Shown here: in pieces, positions 57,510 to 64,000 of the stretch | How the letters are laid out: every line of letters starts with the position of its first letter | Numbering within the stretch: position 1 is the stretch's first letter | Assembly (NCBI GenBank): GCA_023701135.1 | Contig: JAMPXP010000008.1 | Location: 124,001-188,000 of the forward strand | From: Desulfobacula sp. | GTDB taxonomy: Bacteria; Desulfobacterota; Desulfobacteria; Desulfobacterales; Desulfobacteraceae | Reading direction: 5' to 3' | DNA length: 64,000 nucleotides | Made by a program: the position numbers and the translations under genes | The notes under the pieces: model-generated | Told to the model about the DNA's origin: nothing | The model's database searches: none | The model's input: the letters and a program-made list of their open reading frames with translations, nothing else

Positions 57510-57740
57510 TTATTCAATAATTTCAAGCACCGTGCGTTTTTTCAATTTTGTGGACGCAGCACTTAAAATGGTTCTCATGGCCCTTGCCGATCTTCCCTGT
57601 TTTCCGATGACCTTGCCGAGATCCTCTTTTGCGACCTTAAGTTCCAGAACCGAGGTCTGATCACCCACGACTTCGGATACCTGAACCTGATCAGGACTGT
57701 CTACCAATGCTTTTGCGATGTATTCGATCAGCTCTTTCAT
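57510..57740 (-). CDS. khpA: KH-domain RNA-binding protein KhpA
   Basis: 76 residues. [18 protein letters not shown] and the KH loop [16 protein letters not shown] mark the KhpA/YlqC family between rpsP and rimM. Binds RNA, often with KhpB. AGGAGA precedes the ATG. Its stop meets the rimM start directly. Confidence 0.95.
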   Translation of the reverse strand: MKELIEYIAKALVDSPDQVQVSEVVGDQTSVLELKVAKEDLGKVIGKQGRSARAMRTILSAASTKLKKRTVLEIIE

Positions 57741-57800
57741 ATCAACATCTCCTTTTAATGGGGTAGTGAGAATACAGGATCATCATAGTAAAAGGGGTTT

Positions 57801-58061
57801 TTAGGCCTGGGCTTGAGCTTGACTGATACCCTGCCGTTTTAATATGCTCTGGACAGTTGTGGAGGGAATCGCACCTTCCCCCAGCCAGTATTTCACTCTG
57901 TCCTCTTTCAGCGTCACGGCAGCCGGGTTCACCATGGGATTGTAGGTGCCCAGAAGCTCCAGAAATCTACCGTCCCTGGGACATTCGATATCCGCAGCCA
58001 CAATTCTGTAAAAAGGTCTTTTCCGTGTTCCTTTGCGGGTCAATCTGATTCTAACAGCCAT
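57801..58061 (-). CDS. rpsP: 30S ribosomal protein S16
   Basis: 86 residues. [20 protein letters not shown] and [12 protein letters not shown] with [19 protein letters not shown] are standard S16 text. Fifteen bases after ffh, ribosome binding site AAGGAG. Confidence 0.98.
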   Translation of the reverse strand: MAVRIRLTRKGTRKRPFYRIVAADIECPRDGRFLELLGTYNPMVNPAAVTLKEDRVKYWLGEGAIPSTTVQSILKRQGISQAQAQA

Positions 58062-58076
58062 ATTTTTTTTGTCTCC

Positions 58077-59402
58077 TTAAAACGGCAGCATGTTCTTTAA
58101 TGAACGCATGCCGCCTTTATTAAATTGCTTTATCATTTTCATGGATTGGGAATAGCTCTTCAGGAGTTTGTTGATATCCTGAACCGAGGTCCCGCTTCCA
58201 TTGGCAATCCTTATTTTTCTTGAGCCCTTAATGACGGTATAATCCCGCCTTTCCAAGGGGGTCATGGAATTGATCATTGCTTCAATCTTAACAAATTCCT
58301 TATCATTGATATCCAGGTCTTTCAGCCCTTTTTTATTAACGCCGGGCAGCATTCCCAGAAGATCTTTAATGGACCCCATTTTTCGGACCATTTTCATCTG
58401 GTTCTTGAAATCTTCCAGGGTAAAGGCATTTTTTCTTAATTTTTTCTCAATTTCCTTGGCATCTTTCTGATCAATGGCTTCCTGTGCCTTTTCAATAAAG
58501 GAAAGGGTGTCTCCCATACCAAGGATCCGGGATGCCATCCGTGCCGGATGAAAAGGCTCTATGGCCGTTAATTTTTCACCCACGCCTATGAATTTCAAGG
58601 GTTTCCCTGTAACGGCCTTGATGGACAGGGCGGCGCCCCCCCTTGCATCACCATCCATTTTGGTCAGGACAATACCGCTCAGGTCCAGGGCCGTATCAAA
58701 GGAACCGGCAATATTGACGGCGTCCTGGCCGGTCATGGCATCGGCCACCAGAAGAATTTCCCTTGGATTGATGCCTTTTTTAATGGTTTTCAATTCACCC
58801 ATCAAGGCTTCATCCAGATGCAATCTGCCGGCCGTATCCAGAATCAGGGTGTCACATCCCTGGTCCCTTGCCGCCACGATGGCATCCTGACAAATTTTTA
58901 AGGGCTGCATGTCGGTTGTGGACTGAAAAACAGGAATATCCAGTTGCTTCCCGATCTTTTTGAGCTGGTCAATGGCCGCCGGACGGTAAACATCCACAGG
59001 CACCAGAAAGGGTTTTTTGTCCATTTTGCGCAGATAAAAGGCAAGCTTTCCTGCGGTGGTGGTTTTGCCGGACCCCTGAAGCCCAACCAGCATAATGGCG
59101 GTCAGCGTTTTCCCATCAAGGGCCAGGCCCTGATGATCAGACCCCATCATCTTTGTAAATTCATCATTTACAATTTTAATGACCTGCTGGCCCGGGGTCA
59201 AGCTTTGCATCACTTCCTGGCCTAAAGCCCGTTCTTTTATGTCTGCAACTACCTGTTTTGTGACTTTATAATTGACATCCGCCTCAAGCAATGCCATACG
59301 GACCTGTTTAAGACCATCTTCAATGTTCTTTTCATTCAGGGTGCCGTGGCCTTTCAGCTTTTTAAAGACCGAATCAAGTCTGTCGCTCAAACTCTCAAAC
59401 AT
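58077..59402 (-). CDS. ffh: Signal recognition particle protein Ffh
   Basis: 441 residues from ATG 59402; an upstream ATG at 59426 adds eight atypical residues. N domain MFESLSDRLDSVFKKLKGHG, G domain with LVGLQGSGKTTTAGKLA, DVYRPAAIDQL, ILDTAGRLH and LTKMDGDARGGAALS, then the methionine-rich M domain ending MKMIKQFNKGGMRSLKNMLPF. Targets membrane proteins with 4.5S RNA. First gene of the cluster and divergent from rlmN. Confidence 0.97.
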   Translation of the reverse strand: MFESLSDRLDSVFKKLKGHGTLNEKNIEDGLKQVRMALLEADVNYKVTKQVVADIKERALGQEVMQSLTPGQQVIKIVNDEFTKMMGSDHQGLALDGKTLTAIMLVGLQGSGKTTTAGKLAFYLRKMDKKPFLVPVDVYRPAAIDQLKKIGKQLDIPVFQSTTDMQPLKICQDAIVAARDQGCDTLILDTAGRLHLDEALMGELKTIKKGINPREILLVADAMTGQDAVNIAGSFDTALDLSGIVLTKMDGDARGGAALSIKAVTGKPLKFIGVGEKLTAIEPFHPARMASRILGMGDTLSFIEKAQEAIDQKDAKEIEKKLRKNAFTLEDFKNQMKMVRKMGSIKDLLGMLPGVNKKGLKDLDINDKEFVKIEAMINSMTPLERRDYTVIKGSRKIRIANGSGTSVQDINKLLKSYSQSMKMIKQFNKGGMRSLKNMLPF

Positions 59403-59498
59403 GCAAAACCAACCTTCAAATATCAAATCAAATCGTTGAAATTAGTATAGATTCCGTGTTATGTCAAGAAAATAATAAACTTGGACCGATATGAAGAT

Positions 59499-60539
59499 AT
59501 GAAGAATTTACTGGATTTTACACGGCAGGAGCTCTCTTGCTGGCTTGAGGAGAACGGCATCCGGCCGTTCAGGGCCGGTCAGATATCCAAATGGATCTGC
59601 ATCCGGCAGGCCGGGAGCTTTGAGGAAATGACGGATCTGTCAAAGGACTTGCGGAAAAAATTAGAATCATATTTTTATATCCGGCGTTTGGTTGTTGAAG
59701 AAAAAATGGTTTCTGTTGATGCAACGGAAAAATTTCTGTTCAGGCTCGATGACGGGCTTCATATCGAATCTGTGCTGATTCCCGGCAAAGAGCATTTTAC
59801 CCTTTGTGTCTCCTCCCAGGTGGGCTGTGCCCAGAATTGCCGGTTCTGTCTCACGGCCAAAGGGGGGTTCATCAGAAACCTGACGGTTGGAGAAATTCTT
59901 GCCCAGATCAGGGATATTCGATTTTATCTGATGCAGAAGGCCATTGACCCTTTAAAGCTGTCCAATATCGTGTTTATGGGCATGGGAGAGCCCCTTGCCA
60001 ATTATCAGAATCTTATTAAATCCCTGGAAACCATTACAGACACGGATTATGGGTTTAAATTCTCCCCCCGGCATGTGACGGTATCAACCTCGGGTCTGGT
60101 ACCGAAAATAACCCAGCTCGGGCTTGATACCAGCGTGAACCTGGCCGTTTCCCTGAATGCCACCACCGATGAACTGCGTTCCGAGCTCATGCCCATCAAT
60201 TATAAATACCCGTTGAAACAATTGCTGGAGGCCTGCCGGACCTTTACCATGAAACCCAGAAACAAGATCACCTTTGAATATATATTGATGAAAGGGGTGA
60301 ATGATTCAAAAGAAGATGCCCTAAGGCTTGTTAAACTGCTGTCGCCCATTAAAGCAAAGATCAACCTGATCCCGTTCAATGAATATACAAAAAGCGATTT
60401 TAAGCGCCCATCCCAGAAAGACATCAGTGATTTTCTTCAGGTTCTGCTGGATCGGAATTTTACGGCCATCATAAGGAAAAGCAAGGGGGACGATATTCTG
60501 GCAGCCTGCGGGCAATTGAAAGCAAAATTGATACAATAA
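59499..60539 (+). CDS. rlmN: Dual-specificity 23S rRNA/tRNA C2-methyladenine methyltransferase
   Basis: 346 residues from ATG 59499; TTG 59481 is an in-frame alternative. The radical SAM motif CAQNCRFCLTA, the segment IVFMGMGEPLANY, VTVSTSGLVPKI and a catalytic C-terminal Cys (DDILAACGQL) are RlmN features. Methylates A2503 of 23S rRNA and A37 of some tRNAs. Gap to ffh is 96 bases, AT-rich. Confidence 0.96.
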   Translation: MKNLLDFTRQELSCWLEENGIRPFRAGQISKWICIRQAGSFEEMTDLSKDLRKKLESYFYIRRLVVEEKMVSVDATEKFLFRLDDGLHIESVLIPGKEHFTLCVSSQVGCAQNCRFCLTAKGGFIRNLTVGEILAQIRDIRFYLMQKAIDPLKLSNIVFMGMGEPLANYQNLIKSLETITDTDYGFKFSPRHVTVSTSGLVPKITQLGLDTSVNLAVSLNATTDELRSELMPINYKYPLKQLLEACRTFTMKPRNKITFEYILMKGVNDSKEDALRLVKLLSPIKAKINLIPFNEYTKSDFKRPSQKDISDFLQVLLDRNFTAIIRKSKGDDILAACGQLKAKLIQ

Positions 60540-60624
60540 AAGCAAACACCTTGGCTGTTTTCATCGGTCTGCATTTATAAATGATGTTATCTTATATGAT
60601 GTTATCTGGTGGTTCGGGGGGTAA

Positions 60625-62385
60625 ATGGACGAGAAGGATATCATAAAGGGCTTAAGGGCAAAAATCAGCCGGCTTGAAAAGGAAGCCGACCTTTATCGGC
60701 AAACCAAAAAAGAAAAGGAGGGCCTTGACCAAAAGCTTTCCTCCGTCCAAAACCTGCTGGCCAGTGTGGTGGACGGAAATCCCATTCCAACCTTTATCCT
60801 GGATCAACATCACAAAGTCCTGTACTGGAATCAAACCCTTGAAGCCATCTCAGGCATCAGGGCCCCTGATATTGTCGGAACCGACGGCCAATGGCGGGCC
60901 TTTTATGATATTAAAAGACCGGTAATGGCGGATCTTATCATCGACGGCGTTGATGAAACCGTTTTCTGGGGCCATTATAAACATAACACTGAATACACAA
61001 GCCTCCAGAAATCAGCCCTGAAAGAAGGGGGATATGAATCTCAGGATTTTTTCAAAGGGTTTGGTGAAACCGGTATGTGGCTTTTTGTCACGGCCTGCCC
61101 CCTGACCGATGAGAGCGGGAATGTAATCGGTGCCATTGAAACCTTCCAGGATGTGACAAAGCTGATCAATGCCCAGAAGGAATCCAGGAAAAATGAGGAA
61201 AAATACAGGGTCCTTTTTGAAGAGGGCGTAAAGGCAGAGAAAGAGGTTTCCAGACTTCGAAATTATCTGTCCAATATTATCAATTCCATGCCTTCGGTGC
61301 TCATCGGCATTGATGCAGAGGGCAGGATCACCCACTGGAACGCCAAGGCGGAGCAATCGGCCGGACCTAAGGCTGATGACGCTGTGGGCCGGAATATCTC
61401 AGTGGTTTTCCCCAAACTGAATGACATGATGGAGAAAATTAAAACCGCCATCAAGGACAAAACGGTTCTGGAGGAAAGGAAAATTCCCCATGAGAAAGAC
61501 GGTTTCATCTCCTATGAGAATCTGACCGTTTACCCTCTTCTGGGGGAAGGGATGGAAGGCGCGGTGATCCGTATTGATGACGTTACCGATCAGGTCCAGA
61601 TTGAAGAAATGATGATCCACTCTGAAAAGATGCTGTCCGTTGGTAGTCTGGCCGCAGGAATGGCCCATGAGTTGAACAATCCCCTGGCTGGAATGATGCA
61701 GAATGCGCAGGTGATGGTCGGCCGGTTATCCGGTGCCATGTCGGCCAATGAAAAAGCAGCGGCTGAGGTTGGGGTGAGCCTGGATGCCATCAGGGCATAT
61801 ATGGAGAAACGGGAAATTATTCAAATCGCCGAATTGATTAATGATTCCGGAAAACGGGCCGCCAAGATCATCCGGAATATGCTGTCCTTTGCATGGAAGG
61901 GTCAATCTCAAAAGATGGCCTATCAGTTGTCGGAGATCCTTGATAAAACCATTGAGATAGCGGGCAGTGATTTTGATCTTATGACCAATTATGATTTCAA
62001 ACAGATCGAGATTATAAGGGACTATGATAGGGATGTCCCTGCTGTTTTCTGCGATGAAAGCAAGATTCAGCAGGTTTTTTGGAATATCCTGAAGAACGGT
62101 GCCGAAGCCATGCAGGGGAAAAAAGGACCGGCCCGCTTTTATCTGAGAATCTATCAATCCGGAGGTGGCGTCAATGCTGAGATTGAGGACAATGGCCCCG
62201 GAATGGATAAACATATCAGTAAAAGAGTGTTTGAACCGTTTTTTACAACCAAGGGAAAGGAAAGAGGGACCGGGCTCGGGCTGGCAGTCTCATATTTTAT
62301 TATTGTAAAAGATCATGGCGGTAAAATCCGAATCGAGTCCCATAAAGGCCTTGGAACAAAATTTGTCATCCAGCTCGGCGTATGA
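60625..62385 (+). CDS. PAS-domain sensor histidine kinase
   Basis: 586 residues, no membrane helix seen, so probably cytoplasmic. An N-terminal coiled coil (1-40) precedes PAS1 (about 45-190: NPIPTFILDQHHKVLYWN ... VIGAIETFQDVT) and PAS2 (about 215-330: MPSVLIGIDAEGRITHWN). The phosphoacceptor box GMAHELNNPLAGMMQN has His near 348, and the ATPase has N-box WNILKNGAEAM, G1 EDNGPGMD and G2 GTGLGLAVSY. The extended first PAS loop (DGVDETVFWGHYKHN) may bind a ligand. G-run ribosome binding site. Possibly partners the response regulator downstream. Confidence 0.92.
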   Translation: MDEKDIIKGLRAKISRLEKEADLYRQTKKEKEGLDQKLSSVQNLLASVVDGNPIPTFILDQHHKVLYWNQTLEAISGIRAPDIVGTDGQWRAFYDIKRPVMADLIIDGVDETVFWGHYKHNTEYTSLQKSALKEGGYESQDFFKGFGETGMWLFVTACPLTDESGNVIGAIETFQDVTKLINAQKESRKNEEKYRVLFEEGVKAEKEVSRLRNYLSNIINSMPSVLIGIDAEGRITHWNAKAEQSAGPKADDAVGRNISVVFPKLNDMMEKIKTAIKDKTVLEERKIPHEKDGFISYENLTVYPLLGEGMEGAVIRIDDVTDQVQIEEMMIHSEKMLSVGSLAAGMAHELNNPLAGMMQNAQVMVGRLSGAMSANEKAAAEVGVSLDAIRAYMEKREIIQIAELINDSGKRAAKIIRNMLSFAWKGQSQKMAYQLSEILDKTIEIAGSDFDLMTNYDFKQIEIIRDYDRDVPAVFCDESKIQQVFWNILKNGAEAMQGKKGPARFYLRIYQSGGGVNAEIEDNGPGMDKHISKRVFEPFFTTKGKERGTGLGLAVSYFIIVKDHGGKIRIESHKGLGTKFVIQLGV

Positions 62386-62434
62386 TGTTTCAAACCGGCA
62401 CCCCATTGCCATGGCAGCGCATTAAAATAGGGTA

Positions 62435-62462
62435 TTGAATCTTTACAGATTTGAATTATAAT
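62435..62462 (+). promoter_or_regulatory. Candidate promoter of the response-regulator gene
   Basis: TTGAAT (62435-62440), 16-base spacer, perfect TATAAT (62457-62462), about 75 bases ahead of the gene. It suggests separate expression from the kinase. Confidence 0.45.
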
Positions 62463-62539
62463 AATGAGAAGATGAAATGATATGAAGTTTTAATATGATA
62501 CGAATCTTACCTATAACCTTTAATTGATCGGAAAAAACC

Positions 62540-63025
62540 ATGTCAAATATCACTTTGGATAAAAAAAAGGTGCTGATCGTTGATGATGAGCCCGATGTTC
62601 TTGATTCCCTGGAAGAATTGCTGAATATGTGCACAACCGTCCGGGCCCAGAGCTTTGAAGAAGCCAGCCGTCTTCTGGAGACCGAGAAGTTCGATATTGC
62701 CATTCTGGATATCATGGGGGTTGACGGTTATCAACTGCTGGAAATAGCTACCAAGAAGAAGGTTGTCACCGTCATGCTGACCGCCCATGCCCTGAGCCCG
62801 GAAAATATTAAAAAATCTTATCTTGGCGGTGCCTGTTCGTACATTCCAAAAGAAGAGATGATCAATATAGAAGCCTTTCTCCTTGATGTGCTCAAGGCCA
62901 GGGATGAAGGCAAAAATCCATGGACAAGCTGGTATAAGAGACTTTCATCCTTTTGCGAAGATAAATTCGGGCCTGAATGGGATAAAGATGAAAAAAAATT
63001 CTGGGAAAAGATGATTTATTATTAA
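62540..63025 (+). CDS. Response regulator with receiver domain and short C-terminal tail
   Basis: 161 residues. VLIVDDEPDVLDSLEELL has the acidic pair, FDIAILDIMGVDGYQLL carries the phosphoacceptor Asp57, and the switch Thr/Lys occur in VMLTAHAL and YIPKEE. Residues about 125-161 (aromatic and charged, WTSWYKRLSSFCEDKFG) form no known output domain and no DNA-binding motif. A small single-receiver protein acting by protein contact is likely. It stands 154 bases after the kinase. Confidence 0.88.
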   Translation: MSNITLDKKKVLIVDDEPDVLDSLEELLNMCTTVRAQSFEEASRLLETEKFDIAILDIMGVDGYQLLEIATKKKVVTVMLTAHALSPENIKKSYLGGACSYIPKEEMINIEAFLLDVLKARDEGKNPWTSWYKRLSSFCEDKFGPEWDKDEKKFWEKMIYY

Positions 63026-63045
63026 ATCCCGCCCGGGAAGAATTC

Positions 63046-63082
63046 AAAAACCCTCTGTTGAATTTTTCAGCAGGGGGTTTTT
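63046..63082. terminator. Bidirectional terminator
   Basis: AAAAACCCTCTGTTGA pairs with TCAGCAGGGGGTTTTT with small mismatches around ATTTT. It serves both the response regulator (stop 63025) and the convergent minus-strand gene (stop 63082). Confidence 0.8.
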
Positions 63083-64000
63083 CATATCATGAGGGGTTTA
63101 AAGGTTTCAGAAGCCCTTTTTTTGACCATGAGCATACGGGTTCCCTCTTTTCCCGTAATATGAACGGGGGTCGACTCTCCTGCCGGTGACTTGGTATAGG
63201 CGGCGCAGATAGCGGCAGCCGTTTCTATATTTTCCGGAGATGCAGTACCGGTAAGGATCACATCAGGTCCCGGCAGGGTTCCGTGTTTCAATAAAACATG
63301 GGTTTGGTGCAGATAATGGGCCATGATCATCTCGTTGTCCTGCCGGGACCGTCCCACAATCACCTTTGTTGCGGAATCCAGCCTGAAATGTCTCCCGTAT
63401 TTTAATAAATGAAGCTCATTTTTGTCAAAGACGATTTGGGTTTCCATAAGATCTCTTAATCTGACGGAAAAAAGCTTGTCCGTCAGAAGGCATCCTCCGG
63501 CAGGGGCCGGATATTCTTTGATTCCAAAGGCCTTAGCCAAATGAAACTGGGCTTTTCTCGACCGGCCGGAAATATCCATGAGGGCTTCCCGGTCGATGAG
63601 CCCTTTTTTTTCCATCTCCGTCACAGGAAGCAATTTTGCGCTGAGAGGTCTGAGGATAAGGCCTTCAAAACCTGAGTTTTTTTCCACGTACCGTAAAGCG
63701 TTTTTATTTTGGGATTTGGGCCTCTGGCCAACAACCTCTCCGCTGAAAAGAAAATCAAATTCTTCTTTTTTAAGGATTTCTCCTGCTTTTGAAAACATCA
63801 GGCTATGGCAGTCCATGCAGGGGTTCATATTTTTCCCAAACCCTGCCCTGGGATTTTTCATCATTGCCATGTAATCATCGGTGATATCAAGGGTGATCAA
63901 GGGGATTCCGGTTTGAAGAGACGCTTTTCGGGCAGATTCCGATGAGAAAAAAGGAGTCTCAAAAGAGACAAAGCAAACCTTTATTCCCTGCTGTTGCAGT
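63082..64000 (-). CDS. tRNA-thiolation-like (MnmA/ThiI-related) protein, 5' end outside window
   Basis: The frame is open to base 64000, so the N-terminus with any PP-loop is missing; 305 codons plus stop are visible. The start of the visible part (VCFVSFETPFFSSESARKA, then GIPLITLDITDDYM) and NPRAGFGKNMNPCMDCHSLMF resemble the catalytic region of a family of MnmA/ThiI-like adenylating thiolases in Deltaproteobacteria, with a DCH cysteine. FSGEVVGQRPKSQNK and GGCLLTDKLFSVRLRD follow. The precise tRNA target is unknown. Confidence 0.7.
   Translation of the reverse strand, partial: LQQQGIKVCFVSFETPFFSSESARKASLQTGIPLITLDITDDYMAMMKNPRAGFGKNMNPCMDCHSLMFSKAGEILKKEEFDFLFSGEVVGQRPKSQNKNALRYVEKNSGFEGLILRPLSAKLLPVTEMEKKGLIDREALMDISGRSRKAQFHLAKAFGIKEYPAPAGGCLLTDKLFSVRLRDLMETQIVFDKNELHLLKYGRHFRLDSATKVIVGRSRQDNEMIMAHYLHQTHVLLKHGTLPGPDVILTGTASPENIETAAAICAAYTKSPAGESTPVHITGKEGTRMLMVKKRASETFKPLMI

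Overview
The window looks like the chromosome of a Gram-negative sulfate-reducing bacterium of the Desulfobacterota, most likely a Desulfobacteraceae or Desulfobacterales relative. The signs are a stand-alone dissimilatory-type sulfate adenylyltransferase (sat), hydrogenase maturation genes hypAB, a PEP-CTERM exported protein with a sigma-54 type promoter, an outer-membrane porin, lipoproteins, and at least one strong selenoprotein candidate. The exact taxon is inference. Coding density is high. I saw no tRNA, rRNA, CRISPR array or intact insertion sequence.

Layout. (1) 1-13508: a partial glycosyltransferase gene, divergent from a plus-strand operon for a LolD/MacB-like ABC system. One of its permeases is a 1605-residue fusion of a degenerate M28 peptidase domain to an FtsX-type permease. 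Two large polytopic membrane proteins (DUF6785/DUF6784-like and OPT-like), two unknown proteins and an orphan PqqD-like protein follow. (2) 18970-13513, minus strand: a five-gene unit of SpoIIE-type phosphatase, ABC exporter with a very long insertion in its ATPase, cyclic-nucleotide-binding protein, RsbW-like ATPase and STAS protein. It looks like a partner-switching circuit built around a transporter. (3) 19206-24914: lipoprotein, MBOAT and SGNH-like acyl transfer proteins, a GSCFA protein and an exported FG-GAP protein, suggesting surface polysaccharide modification; then a porin. (4) 26640-29040: a decaying toxin-antitoxin island with hicAB remnants, an orphan antitoxin, a short Fic protein and a frameshifted txe with intact yefM, the last pair flanked by 19-bp direct repeats. 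(5) 29632-50100: housekeeping genes gatB, queA-tgt, hypAB-amrB, gltX, rpmF-acpP-rpiB-glyA-dCMP deaminase-nrdR-ribD-ribE-ribBA-ribH-nusB, an MBL hydrolase, pabB-pabC fusion, a UGA-containing DUF1573 gene, a HAD phosphatase and sat. (6) 50181-53241: a Pit-family anion transporter behind a PHO-box-like repeat, and the PEP-CTERM gene. (7) 59402-53457, minus strand: the conserved ffh-rpsP-khpA-rimM-trmD-RNA methyltransferase-rplS-rnhB-yraN-rsmI cluster. (8) 59499-64000: rlmN, a PAS histidine kinase, a response regulator and a partial tRNA-thiolation-like gene.

The most unusual items are the DUF1573 gene whose CGC motif reads UGC through an in-frame UGA, a possible second UGA read-through (CxxU) ahead of the SpoIIE phosphatase, the partner-switching/ABC unit with its three Q-loop-like segments, and the M28-FtsX transporter operon. 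Gene starts were set from visible ribosome binding sites and overlaps. All family assignments come from reading motifs, with no database search.
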